This document shows positions 16,294 through 26,007 of a stretch of 64,000 nucleotides of DNA, in pieces (the stretch's first letter is position 1; each line of letters starts with the position of its first letter). Source of the DNA: an uncultured Roseovarius sp. (GTDB lineage: Bacteria > Pseudomonadota > Alphaproteobacteria > Rhodobacterales > Rhodobacteraceae); the NCBI GenBank assembly GCA_951812895.1, contig OX638333.1, forward strand, positions 2,212,001 through 2,276,000, given 5' to 3'. Made by a program: the position numbers and the translations under genes. The notes below the pieces were generated by a model. It was given only the letters and a program-made list of their open reading frames with translations, made no database searches and was not told the origin of the DNA.

Positions 16294-17409
16294 TTGGGGG
16301 CGGTTCAGCTGTTCATTCTGGCGCTTGCGGGGATCAGCCTGTGTCTGAGCCTTTATGCTGTGAGCCGGGACAAGCCGCTGGATTGGCGATTTACGCCTCC
16401 TGTCGTGGTCGCGGCAGAGGGCGCGCCCAGTTTCGAGACTGTGCTGGATTACACCGCCACCGAAGGGCAGGCACATTCCCCCGCCATTGTGATCCGTGAT
16501 GGCGGGTTCGATGTTCTGTGGTTTGAGGGGTCCGAAGAGGCGCAGGCGGATGTGGATATCCACCATGCCGCGATTCGGCGTCAGGGTGATGGATGGGAAC
16601 AGTTTTCCTCTGGCGAGGTGCTGACCCGGGATGGGCTGGGCGCGGTGTCCGATCCGCGGCAGATTGTTGTGACCCTTGGCAATACGATTGAGAACGAGGC
16701 CACTGGCGGGCTGTACGCCACTGTGGCTTCAGTCGGGGGCTGGGCCATGGCCTCGGTCATGGATGTGGAGACGGGGCATGACGGGCCGGTGGAGGCGCGT
16801 AAGCTGAACCTGTCACCCTTCCTGAACCGGTCGCATTTGGTGAAATCACCGATGGTGGCCTATGCCGATGGCAGCCTTGCCTTGCCTGCTTATTTTGAAT
16901 TAGGCGCAACGCATGGCGTTTTGGTCCGGCTGAACGATCATGGTCGTGTGCGGGACACGCGGCGCATTGCCGGGGCGGGCAAGCCGATACAGCCGATGAT
17001 CGCGCCGCTGGATGACACACGGGCTGTGGCGTTTTTGCGGGATTTTGACCCAAGCGGCAAACTGTTGATCAGTCGGACATCTGATGGCGGGCAAAGCTGG
17101 TCGAAGGTGGTGCCGATGGAGATGGGGAACCCGAGCTCTCCGGTGGCGGCAATTGGGCTGGGCGGTGGCCGGATATTGATGGCAGTCAATGATGATTTTG
17201 ACCGGGCCGATGTGTTGAGGCTGATGCTGAGCGAGGATGAAGGGGAAACTTGGCATGTGCGAGAGGAATTTGTCGGAGAAGACGGCGCGTTGCGCTATCC
17301 GATGTTGCGCCGTCTGCAATCCGGTGAGTTTGTGCTGACCTATTCGCGTGGCACCAAACGCGGGGTTGTGGCGCATATGTTCAACCAGAGCTGGGTGGAT
17401 GCGCAATGA
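16294..17409 (+). CDS. Exported sialidase-like BNR/Asp-box repeat protein
   Basis: The N-terminus is a hydrophobic stretch (LFILALAGISLCLSLYAV) that can be a signal anchor. Two Asp-box repeats are visible, SRTSDGGQSW and LSEDEGETW, as in six-bladed sialidase propellers, with KSPMVAYADGSLALPAY and YPMLRRLQSGEFVLTYS in between and after. It may hydrolyse or simply bind glycans; the catalytic Tyr/Glu pair of true sialidases cannot be confirmed by eye. The start is a TTG at 16294, 4 bp after the quinone reductase stop, so its start is uncertain. Its stop overlaps the next gene by ATGA. Confidence 0.75.
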   Translation: MGAVQLFILALAGISLCLSLYAVSRDKPLDWRFTPPVVVAAEGAPSFETVLDYTATEGQAHSPAIVIRDGGFDVLWFEGSEEAQADVDIHHAAIRRQGDGWEQFSSGEVLTRDGLGAVSDPRQIVVTLGNTIENEATGGLYATVASVGGWAMASVMDVETGHDGPVEARKLNLSPFLNRSHLVKSPMVAYADGSLALPAYFELGATHGVLVRLNDHGRVRDTRRIAGAGKPIQPMIAPLDDTRAVAFLRDFDPSGKLLISRTSDGGQSWSKVVPMEMGNPSSPVAAIGLGGGRILMAVNDDFDRADVLRLMLSEDEGETWHVREEFVGEDGALRYPMLRRLQSGEFVLTYSRGTKRGVVAHMFNQSWVDAQ

Positions 17410-17957
17410 GCGGGCTTGGCGCATCTCTGGCACTGGCCATTGTTGTGGGTTGGGTGGTTTTTGCGCTGTCTGGCTGGGCCGTCTCTGCGCCACTGGCGAC
17501 GGGCTTCGGTTTGGTGATTGGCCTGGGCGTGGCGTTTGGACTGCAGGGGAGCATGGCAGTTGGGGGTGCGGTTGCACTGTTGGCGCCGTTTGGCGTGATG
17601 TTGCCCGCGCTGGTGCTACGGCATGTTGCGATGAAGCTGGGCGTGCCGATGGTGCCGTTCAGCAGTGTTGAACTGCTGGTGTTTCTGGCGGCCTATCTGG
17701 TTTTTCTGATGACTGCATTTGGCGTGGTGCCGGTTGATCTCTACCGGTTCGGCTATGCGCCGTGGCCCGTGGCGGCGATGGTGCTGGCGGTCTGTGCCTA
17801 TGGCGCGGTGACAGGCAACTGGATGCTGCCGCTGGTGGCGGTATTGGGGCAGGTGTTCTGGGTGTTGGGATGGGGCAGCAGCAACTGGTTTGATTACGTG
17901 CTGCATGTGCTGTTGGTGCCGGTAACAGTGATTGTGCTGGTCGGGAGGTTGTTTTGA
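17406..17957 (+). CDS. Polytopic membrane protein of unknown function
   Basis: The 183-residue protein has about five or six hydrophobic segments, with a conserved-looking centre HVAMKLGVPMVPFSS and the end WGSSNWFDYVLHVLLVPVTVIVLVGRLF. Nothing in it marks a known family. The start codon overlaps the stop of the BNR-repeat gene (ATGA), so the two are translationally coupled and probably work as a pair in the inner membrane and periplasm. Transcription seems to end before the convergent RNase T2 gene. Confidence 0.7.
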   Translation: MSGLGASLALAIVVGWVVFALSGWAVSAPLATGFGLVIGLGVAFGLQGSMAVGGAVALLAPFGVMLPALVLRHVAMKLGVPMVPFSSVELLVFLAAYLVFLMTAFGVVPVDLYRFGYAPWPVAAMVLAVCAYGAVTGNWMLPLVAVLGQVFWVLGWGSSNWFDYVLHVLLVPVTVIVLVGRLF

Positions 17958-18038
17958 AGGGTGCACGGGGTTGTGGGCAGTGGATTTGAGTATTTTTAGA
18001 ACAATGAAAACATTATGCTCTTTAATGTTCACGTAGCG

Positions 18039-18668
18039 CTACCTTATCGGATCAAACAGCGCATTCTTCATCGTGCAATCCCTGATCGTGTCGCGTCCGC
18101 AGGGCACGGGGCGCAGGTCTTTGGACAGGCACAGCCGGGTCTCTTGGATACGGCCGTCGCGGCAGGTGATGGTGAGCATGTCAGGCTCCCATTCCGGGTT
18201 GGCCTTTAGAAAGGCGGCCTCGACAACGGATGCGGGGAGCTTGACCGGGTTTTTGAGTTTGCGAAATACGTCAGGGCGGTTGACCGCGTTATAAGCCTCG
18301 CGGGACAGGGCGTAGTAAGTGGGCGCAGAAAGACCGCTGCAGCTGCCATGTTTCTTCCACTGATACCAGGCGAGGCCGGAGGAGCCCATGATATCGGCCA
18401 TCGCCTCTGTCATGACCCGCGAGGGCGGACGTTCGGCTGTCGGGCAATGAGCGGGCCGACCGCGGTGATATTGCGGCCATAGACCATGCAGGGCCCAGCC
18501 GAAATCGGCCGAGGCATCGCATTGTGGAGACTTGCGTGCATCCCCTTCGAGCGCGCACCATGTGGGTGACCAGCTGAGTGACAGCACGTAGTAGTCAAAT
18601 TCGCCGGCGCGTTCGCCGTCGGCCAAGGCCGCAGCCGCACTTAACACCCATACCAAAAATGCCCGCAT
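18039..18668 (-). CDS. Ribonuclease T2 family protein, secreted
   Basis: A signal peptide (FLVWVLSAAAALA) is followed by both RNase T2 catalytic signatures: HGLWPQY with His61 and WKKHGSCSG with His107 (CAS I and CAS II). Six or more cysteines fit disulfide formation in the periplasm. T2 enzymes cut RNA through 2',3'-cyclic phosphates. The length of 209 residues is normal. The gene is divergent from trcR and convergent with the membrane-protein gene upstream. Confidence 0.93.
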   Translation of the reverse strand: MRAFLVWVLSAAAALADGERAGEFDYYVLSLSWSPTWCALEGDARKSPQCDASADFGWALHGLWPQYHRGRPAHCPTAERPPSRVMTEAMADIMGSSGLAWYQWKKHGSCSGLSAPTYYALSREAYNAVNRPDVFRKLKNPVKLPASVVEAAFLKANPEWEPDMLTITCRDGRIQETRLCLSKDLRPVPCGRDTIRDCTMKNALFDPIR

Positions 18669-18799
18669 GATTTAGACTTTCAATTTACCGCCGGGGCCAC
18701 TATATAGCGGCCAAGTTCCCCGACAACGGAAACCTGTCCCGGCCCCCGGGACCGCCCTTCCAGGCGACGGGAAAGATATGCGTCAAGGAGACATGAAAG

Positions 18800-19540
18800 A
18801 TGGCAAAACCGCTTATGGCCAAGGCCACCGCTGTCTGGCTGGTGGACAACACCACGCTCAGTTTTAAGCAAATCGCGGATTTCGTTGAAATGCACGAGCT
18901 GGAGATTCAGGGCATTGCGGATGGTGATGTCGCAGCAGGTGTCAAAGGATTTGACCCGATCGCCAACAACCAGCTGACCCAGGATGAAATTGATGCGGCA
19001 GAGGCGAGCCCGATGCACAAGCTGAAGCTCAAGTTCAATGCTGCAGCTGTGGGCGAGGAAAAACGCCGTGGTCCGCGTTATACCCCGCTGTCCAAGCGTC
19101 AGGACCGCCCGAACGCAATTTTGTGGCTGGTGAAGTTTCATCCAGAGCTGGCGGATAGCCAGATCGCCAAGCTGGTGGGAACAACCAAGCCGACGATCCA
19201 GTCGATCCGCGAGCGCACCCATTGGAACATCTCCAACATGCAGCCGGTTGATCCGGTGGCATTGGGACTGGCCAAACAAACCGAGTTGGATGCCGCTGTA
19301 CAAAAGGCCGCGGCACGCAAGGCAAAAGACGGCGAGACGATGGACGATGATGAGCGTCGCAAGCTGCTGAGCACCGAACAGAGCCTGCATATGGACGCAG
19401 AGCCGCGCATACCGACCGCGATTGAGGGTCTTGAGACCTTTAGCCTGAGCGGGGATGACGAGGAAAAAGAAGAAGAGGTCACGCTGGATGCTGAAAGCCT
19501 CTTTAACCTGCCGGAAAGCTCTGACGACGACGAGGATTGA
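18800..19540 (+). CDS. trcR: Cell-cycle transcriptional regulator TrcR (DUF1013)
   Basis: The protein opens with the invariant DUF1013 start MAKPLMAKATAVWLVDNT, continues through LSFKQIADFVEMHELEIQGIADG and GFDPIANNQLTQDEI, and has the HTH-like core RQDRPNAILWLVKFHPELAD followed by GTTKPTIQSIRERTHWN. The C-terminal third is acidic and low in complexity. This family is nearly confined to and highly conserved in Alphaproteobacteria, where TrcR is described as a cell-cycle regulator that works with RNA polymerase. AAGGAGACATGAAAG precedes the start. A terminator follows at 19576-19602. Confidence 0.92.
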   Translation: MAKPLMAKATAVWLVDNTTLSFKQIADFVEMHELEIQGIADGDVAAGVKGFDPIANNQLTQDEIDAAEASPMHKLKLKFNAAAVGEEKRRGPRYTPLSKRQDRPNAILWLVKFHPELADSQIAKLVGTTKPTIQSIRERTHWNISNMQPVDPVALGLAKQTELDAAVQKAAARKAKDGETMDDDERRKLLSTEQSLHMDAEPRIPTAIEGLETFSLSGDDEEKEEEVTLDAESLFNLPESSDDDED

Positions 19541-19575
19541 CAGCCCAGAAATTTCAGGGACTGCAGTAGATAATG

Positions 19576-19602
19576 AGGCGGGTGCTAGGTTCCCGCCTTT
19601 TT
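19576..19602 (+). terminator. Rho-independent terminator after trcR
   Basis: AGGCGGG (19576-19582) pairs with CCCGCCT (19592-19598) and is followed by six T. It also stands in front of the convergent recR end. Confidence 0.88.
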
Positions 19603-19616
19603 TGTTTGGGCTTTGG

Positions 19617-20210
19617 CTAAAGTGCTTTGCGGGCTGAGAGTGCGGCACTGATGGTGCCATCGTCGAGATAGTCCAGCTCTCCACCCACCGGAACGCCCTG
19701 TGCAAGAGAGGTCAGGCGTGTGCGGTCCTCCAGCTGATCTGCGATGTAATGCGCGGTGGTCTGGCCATCGATCGTGGCGTTCAGGGCGAGGATAACTTCG
19801 GTGATTTCTTCAGTTTCCACCCGGTCTACAAGCCGGGGGATGCGCAGTTGCTCAGGCCCGATCTGGTCAAGCGCCGACAGCGTGCCGCCAAGGACGTGAT
19901 AGCGGCCCTTGAAAACGGCCGCGCGCTCCATTGCCCAGAGGTCCGCCACATCCTCGACCACGCAAAGCAGACCATTGGCGCGTTTGGGATTGTTACAGAT
20001 ATCGCAGATATCCGTGGTTCCGATATTGCCGCAGTTGAGGCATTCGCGGGCAGTGGCGGCCACCTGCACCATCAGATCGGCGAGGGGGGTGAGCTGTAGT
20101 TCCCGCTTGCGGATCAGGTGCAGCACCGCGCGCCGGGCCGAACGGGGGCCAAGGCCGGGCAGTTTGGCCATCATTTCGATCAGCGAATCTATGTCGCGTG
20201 TGGAGTTCAC
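19617..20210 (-). CDS. recR: Recombination mediator protein RecR
   Basis: The N-terminal helix-hairpin-helix segment [16 protein letters not shown], a four-cysteine zinc finger ([16 protein letters not shown]) and a Toprim domain with [13 protein letters not shown] and the late [11 protein letters not shown] define RecR. With RecF and RecO it loads RecA at gaps. The start is GTG at 20210. It follows ybaB by 49 bp on the same strand, the common ybaB-recR pair; the usual partner dnaX lies 11 kb away on the same strand. Confidence 0.96.
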   Translation of the reverse strand: MNSTRDIDSLIEMMAKLPGLGPRSARRAVLHLIRKRELQLTPLADLMVQVAATARECLNCGNIGTTDICDICNNPKRANGLLCVVEDVADLWAMERAAVFKGRYHVLGGTLSALDQIGPEQLRIPRLVDRVETEEITEVILALNATIDGQTTAHYIADQLEDRTRLTSLAQGVPVGGELDYLDDGTISAALSARKAL

Positions 20211-20259
20211 CCGGGCACCAGAGGCTCAGACAACGTGCCCGAAGCCTCTTCCTTTGTTG

Positions 20260-20604
20260 TCAGAACGGAAGGTTCATATCTTTGGGAAGGCCCATGCCTT
20301 CGGTCAGTTTGCCCATTTCTTCCTTGGCCTTTTCGCCGGCACGGGTTTGGGCATTTTTGATCGCTGCCAGGATCAGATCCTCGACCGCCTCTTTGTCGTC
20401 AGGGTTAAAGATTGACGCGTCGATGGTGAGCGATTTCAGCTCTCCCTTGACTGTGCAGGTGGCTTTAACCAGACCTGCGCCGCTTTCACCTTCGACGGTG
20501 AGACGTTGCATCTCTTCCTGCAGATCGGCCATCTTGGTCTGCATTTCCTGCGCGGCCTTCATCATTTTGGCCATATCGCCCATCTGGCCCAGTCCTTTGA
20601 ACAT
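20260..20604 (-). CDS. ybaB: YbaB/EbfC family nucleoid-associated protein
   Basis: At 114 residues, with the start MFKGLGQMGDMAKMMKAAQE, the coiled-coil MQTKMADLQEEMQRL and the core VEGESGAGLVKATCTVKG, it is a standard YbaB/EbfC protein, a dimeric DNA-binding protein often coded between dnaX and recR. GGAGTAATCTAA precedes the start. recR follows directly. Confidence 0.95.
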   Translation of the reverse strand: MFKGLGQMGDMAKMMKAAQEMQTKMADLQEEMQRLTVEGESGAGLVKATCTVKGELKSLTIDASIFNPDDKEAVEDLILAAIKNAQTRAGEKAKEEMGKLTEGMGLPKDMNLPF

Positions 20605-20756
20605 TTAGATTACTCCGGGGGTTTCGTGTGTTTGAGTGTTGTGCCCTGAATACGGGTCGGATGCGGTGGGGGCAAGTCGGATGGTTCGACTGTGTTCCTG
20701 TGGAGAGAAAACTGTTACCCGTGAAACGGAGTCGAGCAGACGGGGAAGGCATTGGC

Positions 20757-21227
20757 ATGTTGCGGCCATTGGAAATCTCATTTGATAAAGAAATCCCGCT
20801 TGAAGAATTGGCTGGGATGAATTTGCGGGGGCGGCCGTTTCTGTCGGAGCAGGGTGACGCGGTGACACGAGGTCTGGTTGATCAGTTTACCTATGAAGAC
20901 GAACATTGGTCGCTTTTACTGTACGATATCGATTACCTCTATAAATTCTCAGGAATTTGGCAGCGTGAATGTGAGTCTGATACTTACGGCGGTCCTTTGA
21001 GGCTTGCCAATCCGAAGTCCGGAATATTGATGGCTGAAGGCCGCAAAGACATGTTTCTGGACATTGGCGGCTATGGGATGTTCGTGCTGATCGGCCCTGA
21101 AACTGACAGCCCCTGGACCGAGATAATCTGGCCGGACCGGTTAGACACCTTTGTATTTGACGGTGGGCGTCTGGGCGTCTGGGCGTTGACAGAGTTTCAG
21201 GACATTCCGGAGTGCCAATACGATTAG
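20757..21227 (+). CDS. Conserved hypothetical protein
   Basis: I do not recognise a family. From the ATG at 20757, after GGGGAAGG, the 156-residue protein is soluble, acidic and rich in aromatic residues (DEHWSLLLYDIDYLYKFSGI, WTEIIWPDRLDTFVFDG), with a glycine-rich middle (MFLDIGGYGMFVLIGPE). A GTG at 20718 would add 13 residues. There is no signal peptide or membrane segment. The stop codon is inside the left arm of a terminator hairpin. It diverges from ybaB and converges with acnA. Confidence 0.65.
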   Translation: MLRPLEISFDKEIPLEELAGMNLRGRPFLSEQGDAVTRGLVDQFTYEDEHWSLLLYDIDYLYKFSGIWQRECESDTYGGPLRLANPKSGILMAEGRKDMFLDIGGYGMFVLIGPETDSPWTEIIWPDRLDTFVFDGGRLGVWALTEFQDIPECQYD

Positions 21228-21250
21228 GGCGGCCTGTTGGCCGCCCTTTC
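21226..21250. terminator. Bidirectional terminator between the hypothetical gene and acnA
   Basis: AGGGCGGCC (21226-21234) pairs perfectly with GGCCGCCCT (21239-21247) around a 4-nt loop, then TTTC. The stop codon TAG of the upstream gene lies partly in the left arm. The hairpin also sits 27 bp past the acnA stop on the other strand. Confidence 0.8.
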
Positions 21251-21276
21251 GATTCTTTGGCACTCTATGGGTCTGT

Positions 21277-23964
21277 TCAGGCCGCTTGAGCCAGATTGCG
21301 CAGTACATAATGCAGCACGCCGCCATGTTCGATATATTCGATTTCAATCGCTGTATCGATCCGACATTTCAGCGTGATTTCTTTAACCGTGCCATCAGCC
21401 GTGGTAATCGTGCAGGGCACTTCCTGAAGTGGCTGGATTGTGTCGAGGCCGGAGATTGAAACGCTTTCCTCTCCGGTCAGGCCAAGCGATTTGCGGCTGT
21501 CACCACCGGTGAATTCGAACGGGATCACGCCCATGCCAACGAGATTGGAGCGGTGGATGCGCTCAAAATTTTCAGCGATCACGGCCTTGACGCCCAGAAG
21601 GGCCGTGCCCTTGGCCGCCCAGTCCCGGGATGAACCCGCGCCGTATTGTTCGCCACCGAAGACCACCAGCGGCGTGCCTGCTTCCTGATAGGCCATGGCG
21701 GCGTCGTAGATTGAGGTTTGCGCGCCATCGGGGCCGTTGGTGTAGCCACCTTCGACACCGTCCAGCATCTCGTTCTTGATCCGGATGTTGGCGAAGGTGC
21801 CACGCATCATGACCTCGTGGTTGCCGCGGCGGGATCCGTAGGAGTTGAATTCGCGCACGGGAACCTGGCGGTCGACAAGATACTGCCCGGCGGGCGTTGT
21901 GTCTTTGAACGATCCGGCGGGCGAGATGTGGTCGGTTGTGACCATGTCACCCAGCAGGGCCAGAACGCGGGCATCTTTGATATTGCTGATGGTTCCCGGT
22001 TCTTTCGACATGCCCTGAAAATAGGGCGGGTTTTGAACATAGGTCGATTGTGGTGGCCAGTCGTATGTTTCACCCTCTGACGTCTCGACGCCTTGCCATT
22101 TATCATCGCCTTTGAACACATCGGCGTATTTCGACAGGAACGCTTCGCGAGTAACCGTTTGTTCGACCAGTTCGGCAATTTCGGACTGTGTGGGCCAGAT
22201 GTCTTTGAGATAGACATCCTTGCCATCCGGGGTTTGCGCAATCGGGTCAGAGGCGAGGTTGATGTCCATTGTCCCGGCCAGCGCATAGGCCACGACCAGT
22301 GGCGGCGAGGCGAGGTAGTTGGCACGCACGTCGGGGGATATCCGCCCTTCGAAGTTGCGGTTGCCGGACAGGACAGATGTCGCCACGAGATCGCCCTCGG
22401 CGATGGCCTCAGACAGTTCTTTCTGGATCGGGCCGGAGTTGCCGATACAGGTGGTGCAGCCATAGCCAACGAGGTTAAAGCCGATCTTGTCGAGATCTTC
22501 CTGAAGGCCGGCAGCTTCGAGATAGTGCGATACAACCTGTGAACCCGGGGCAAGCGAAGTCTTGACCCAGGGTTTGCGATCAAGACCCAAAGCAGCGGCC
22601 TTGCGCGCGACAAGACCCGCGCCGATCATCACATAGGGGTTCGACGTGTTGGTGCAGGAGGTGATCGAGGCGATCACGACGTCGCCGGAAGACAGGGTAT
22701 AGTCCTCTCCGGCAACGGCAACCTCTTTGCCCATCGGACGTTTGAAGGTCTCTGCCATCTCGCGGGTAAAAGCCGTTTTGGCATCTGTGAGTGCTACGTA
22801 ATCCTGCGGGCGTTTGGGGCCCGAGATCGCGGGAACGATAGTTCCCATGTCGAGATGCAGCGTGTCAGTGTAAATCGGTGCATAATCCGCGCCGCGCCAG
22901 AAGCCGTTTTCCTTGGCGTAGGCTTCAACCAGCTGAACGCGGTCTTCGTCGCGGCCGGTATTGCGCAGATAGCGCAGGGTTTCATCATCAATCGGAAAGA
23001 ACCCGCATGTCGCGCCGTATTCAGGGGCCATGTTGGCGATGGTGGCACGGTCTGCCAGCGGCAGAGTGTCGAGGCCTGCGCCATAGAATTCAACGAATTT
23101 TCCAACAACACCGCGTTCGCGGAGCATTTCGACGACTTTTAGTACAAGGTCGGTGCCGGTGGTGCCTTCGACCATCTGGCCTGTCAGTTCAAAGCCCACA
23201 ACCTCTGGGATCAGCATCGAAATTGGCTGACCCAGCATGGCGGCCTCGGCCTCGATCCCGCCGACGCCCCAGCCCAGAACAGCCGCGCCGTTGACCATGG
23301 TTGTGTGGCTGTCTGTACCGACAAGAGTATCGGGGTAGGCGACCTGTTCACCATTCTGGTCCGCATCGGTCCAGACGGTTTGGGCCAGATACTCGAGGTT
23401 CACCTGATGGCAAATGCCCGTTCCGGGTGGTACGACGCGGAAATTGTTGAACGCGCCCTGACCCCATTTGAGGAACTGGTAGCGTTCCATATTACGTTCG
23501 TATTCACGGTCAACGTTCATCTGGAACGCGCGCGGATTGCCAAATTCGTCAATCATGACCGAGTGATCGATGACAAGATCAACCGGGTTTAGCGGGTTGA
23601 TCTGTTGGGCGTCGCCGCCCAGGGCGACGATGCCATCGCGCATCGCTGCCAGGTCAACAACCGCAGGAACCCCGGTGAAATCCTGCATCAGAACACGTGC
23701 GGGTCGATAGGCGATTTCGCGAGGATTTTGCCCGCCTTTCTCAGCCCATTCTGAGAAAGCTTTAATGTCATCAGTTGAAACGGTTTTACCGTCTTCGAAA
23801 CGCAACATGTTTTCCAGAACAACACGCAGTGCGGCGGGCAGGCGGGAGAAATCCCCCAGTCCTGCAGCCTCGGCCGCGGCAATAGAATAATAATGAACGG
23901 TGCTGCTTCCGACGCTCAGAGATTTGCGGGTTTTGGCAGTATCGTGGCCAACAGTAATGGGCAT
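21277..23964 (-). CDS. acnA: Aconitate hydratase A
   Basis: The 895-residue protein is a full AcnA/IRP-type aconitase. It shows [13 protein letters not shown], the cluster-ligand motifs [13 protein letters not shown] and [12 protein letters not shown] (three cysteines in all for the [4Fe-4S] cluster), and the swivel-domain motifs [13 protein letters not shown] and [12 protein letters not shown]. It interconverts citrate and isocitrate in the TCA cycle. I chose the start MPITVG at 23964 because AAAGGA lies 8 bp upstream; an in-frame ATG three codons earlier and a longer frame to 24069 are less likely. It is divergent from a DUF1223 gene. Confidence 0.97.
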   Translation of the reverse strand: MPITVGHDTAKTRKSLSVGSSTVHYYSIAAAEAAGLGDFSRLPAALRVVLENMLRFEDGKTVSTDDIKAFSEWAEKGGQNPREIAYRPARVLMQDFTGVPAVVDLAAMRDGIVALGGDAQQINPLNPVDLVIDHSVMIDEFGNPRAFQMNVDREYERNMERYQFLKWGQGAFNNFRVVPPGTGICHQVNLEYLAQTVWTDADQNGEQVAYPDTLVGTDSHTTMVNGAAVLGWGVGGIEAEAAMLGQPISMLIPEVVGFELTGQMVEGTTGTDLVLKVVEMLRERGVVGKFVEFYGAGLDTLPLADRATIANMAPEYGATCGFFPIDDETLRYLRNTGRDEDRVQLVEAYAKENGFWRGADYAPIYTDTLHLDMGTIVPAISGPKRPQDYVALTDAKTAFTREMAETFKRPMGKEVAVAGEDYTLSSGDVVIASITSCTNTSNPYVMIGAGLVARKAAALGLDRKPWVKTSLAPGSQVVSHYLEAAGLQEDLDKIGFNLVGYGCTTCIGNSGPIQKELSEAIAEGDLVATSVLSGNRNFEGRISPDVRANYLASPPLVVAYALAGTMDINLASDPIAQTPDGKDVYLKDIWPTQSEIAELVEQTVTREAFLSKYADVFKGDDKWQGVETSEGETYDWPPQSTYVQNPPYFQGMSKEPGTISNIKDARVLALLGDMVTTDHISPAGSFKDTTPAGQYLVDRQVPVREFNSYGSRRGNHEVMMRGTFANIRIKNEMLDGVEGGYTNGPDGAQTSIYDAAMAYQEAGTPLVVFGGEQYGAGSSRDWAAKGTALLGVKAVIAENFERIHRSNLVGMGVIPFEFTGGDSRKSLGLTGEESVSISGLDTIQPLQEVPCTITTADGTVKEITLKCRIDTAIEIEYIEHGGVLHYVLRNLAQAA

Positions 23965-24050
23965 TTGGGCCATCCTTTCACGATAGGGCTGGTTATCTAT
24001 GGGCTGCTTCTGACGGATTTCAGGTCTTCGTTCAAGGGGGGGAAGTGTAA

Positions 24051-24072
24051 ATTGTATACCATTGCACACAAT
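24051..24072. promoter_or_regulatory. Imperfect inverted repeat in the acnA/DUF1223 divergent region
   Basis: ATTGTATAC and GCACACAAT are 7/9 matched inverted halves with a 4-bp spacer (24051-24059 and 24064-24072), about 90 bp before acnA. The spacing and ATTGT/ACAAT ends are of the kind bound by GntR-family dimers. No regulator is coded nearby. Confidence 0.3.
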
Positions 24073-24194
24073 TTATTGTGACAGATGGCAACACAAAATG
24101 CTCAACTTTGCATCGCGAAACCTTGATTGGCCATCATTGCGACGGATACATAGAACATATGACGTCAAGTAACGTCATTCAGCGGATTCGTATT

Positions 24195-24890
24195 ATGCGC
24201 ACACTGAAATCTTTTGTCGCGGCGGCCATGATGTTGGCTTCTCCTGTTGCCGCAGGAGAGCAACCTGTCGTCGTCGAGCTGTTCACCTCTCAGGGGTGTT
24301 CATCCTGTCCGCCAGCCGATGCATTCCTGCATGACCTGGCTGCACGCGATGATGTATTGGCGCTGGCGCTGCATGTGGACTACTGGGATTACATCGGTTG
24401 GAAAGATATTTTCGCCAATCCGGCCTATTCACAGCGGCAAAGAGAATACGCGCGCGCCGGAGGGCGGAGGATGGTTTACACCCCGCAACTGGTGATCAAT
24501 GGAGAGGATCACGTGGTTGGCAACCGGCCAATGGACGTCACTGATGTGATCGCCCGCCATTTGAGCGGAGAGGACACTGTCGTGCTGACAGCCGCGCGTA
24601 CGGACGACAACGTTTCAATCTCTGCTGAAGCGCTGATAGCCATTGACAGGCCATTGATTGTTCAGCTTGTACGTTACCGTCCCGAGTCCACCGTTGAAAT
24701 CAAACGCGGTGAAAATGCAGGGCGAACCCTGAGCTATGCCAACGTTGTGACCGAATTGACCAAGATTGGGGAATGGAACCCGGCGCAACCGCTGAGCATT
24801 GATGTGCCCGTGTCAGGCGATTTACCCGCGGTAGTGTTGATCCAACATTATGAACATGGGCCCATGGAAGCGGCGGTCAAAGTAGACTGA
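24195..24890 (+). CDS. DUF1223 thioredoxin-fold secreted protein
   Basis: From the ATG at 24195 a signal peptide (LKSFVAAAMMLASPVAAG) leads into the DUF1223 core: VVVELFTSQGCSSCPPAD with a CxxC pair in a thioredoxin-like setting, then HVDYWDYIGWKD and YTPQLVINGEDHVVG. The 231-residue length fits. A periplasmic redox or copper-related role is plausible from the fold; none has been shown for the family to my knowledge. Upstream in-frame ATGs (24078, 24160) exist but would bury the signal peptide. Confidence 0.85.
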   Translation: MRTLKSFVAAAMMLASPVAAGEQPVVVELFTSQGCSSCPPADAFLHDLAARDDVLALALHVDYWDYIGWKDIFANPAYSQRQREYARAGGRRMVYTPQLVINGEDHVVGNRPMDVTDVIARHLSGEDTVVLTAARTDDNVSISAEALIAIDRPLIVQLVRYRPESTVEIKRGENAGRTLSYANVVTELTKIGEWNPAQPLSIDVPVSGDLPAVVLIQHYEHGPMEAAVKVD

Positions 24891-25205
24891 TTTCTAGTTA
24901 CTTTCGATGAATACCTGAGCCCCGGCTGTTGCAGAGATGTAGGCGGGGCTTTTTGGTGTGAACGCAGAAGTAGCTTGCCACGGCTAAAACCCTTAAAAAG
25001 AGGCCCGCAGGCGAGGGAGCCTGCGGGCCTCTGTCGGCTGCTGTAGGGAAGGACCTCGAGCGCCAAGAGGGGGTCGGCACCCGATGCAGCCGGGAGGGAA
25101 AATATGATCTGTTTCTGACGTGAAACTGGGGTGAGTTCGAGCGAATAAAACCCCCCTCTCGGAAAGGTGACCAGCATCGTGCCCGTGTCAAAATTTTCGT
25201 GAGGT
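24891..25205. other. Gap of 315 bp with a strong minus-strand terminator and no clear gene
   Basis: Apart from the terminator hairpin at 24999-25032 nothing is recognised. The 170 bp between that hairpin and the stop of the HAD gene are unusually long for a 3' UTR. A TTGACA box on the minus strand (25187-25192) has no good -10 partner. A minus-strand frame across it reads only low-complexity peptide. Confidence 0.5.
24999..25032 (-). terminator. Perfect 14-bp-stem terminator
   Basis: AGAGGCCCGCAGGC (24999-25012) and GCCTGCGGGCCTCT (25019-25032) pair without mismatch around a 6-nt loop. On the minus strand the stem is followed by TTTTTAAGG, so it ends minus-strand transcription, either from the HAD gene at 25206-25910 or from a separate short RNA. 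Confidence 0.85.
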
Positions 25206-25910
25206 TTAACCGATTTCTGCAATCAGCGGGGCCAGCTGCCCAAGATCGTCCAGTGCACGATATCGCGGAGCTTCGGTTGGGGCGACGTCATGTTCCATTT
25301 CCCACGTCAGATCATGGGGCACGAAAACTCCCCAGCCGCCGGCATCAATCGCGGGGCGGACATCAGAACGCAGAGAGTTTCCAACCATCATGGCATGTTC
25401 CGGGCCATCACAATGGCGGGTGAAAATATCGGTATAGACCGCCGCAGTTTTGTTGCTGACGATCTCTACCCCATCAAACAGATCACCAAGGCCGGATTGC
25501 GCAAGTTTACGTTCTTGATCCAGAAGGTCACCCTTGGTGATCAACAGGACGCGATGGCTTGCACTGATTTCCAAGACCGTCTCGCGTGCCTGAGGCAGCA
25601 GCTCGATCGGATGGCGGAGCATGTCCTGTCCGGCGGCGATGAGCTCTGCGATGACGGGTGCGGGCACGCGGCCATCTGTGACGTCAATCGCAGTTTCGAT
25701 CATCGAAAGGGTAAAGCCTTTTATGCCGAACCCGTAGTGTCCGACATTGCGTTTTTCTGCCGCCAGCAACTGGTCAAGCAGATGGTCGCCATCCACGTAG
25801 GCCGACAGCAGATCAGCGAATCTTTCCTGGGTCAGCCGAAAGAAACGTTCGTTCTGCCAAAGCGTATCATCCGCATCGAAACCAATTGTTGTCAGTTTCT
25901 GAACCATCAT
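25206..25910 (-). CDS. HAD-superfamily hydrolase
   Basis: Motif I is GFDADDTLW with both aspartates, motif II is LLITKGD, motif III has a lysine in SNKTAAVY and motif IV is MMVGNSLRSDVRPAIDAGGWGVFV. The helical cap after residue 20 places it in HAD subclass I. Such enzymes remove phosphate from small metabolites; the substrate cannot be read. It diverges from clpS. Confidence 0.88.
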   Translation of the reverse strand: MMVQKLTTIGFDADDTLWQNERFFRLTQERFADLLSAYVDGDHLLDQLLAAEKRNVGHYGFGIKGFTLSMIETAIDVTDGRVPAPVIAELIAAGQDMLRHPIELLPQARETVLEISASHRVLLITKGDLLDQERKLAQSGLGDLFDGVEIVSNKTAAVYTDIFTRHCDGPEHAMMVGNSLRSDVRPAIDAGGWGVFVPHDLTWEMEHDVAPTEAPRYRALDDLGQLAPLIAEIG

Positions 25911-26007
25911 AGCCCCTGTCGGTACTGTGCCCTCTTTTCTCTGATGCCAGACAGGTTATATAGACAGGTCACGAACCGCCACGACAAACGTTACTGTCAG
26001 AGAGATA

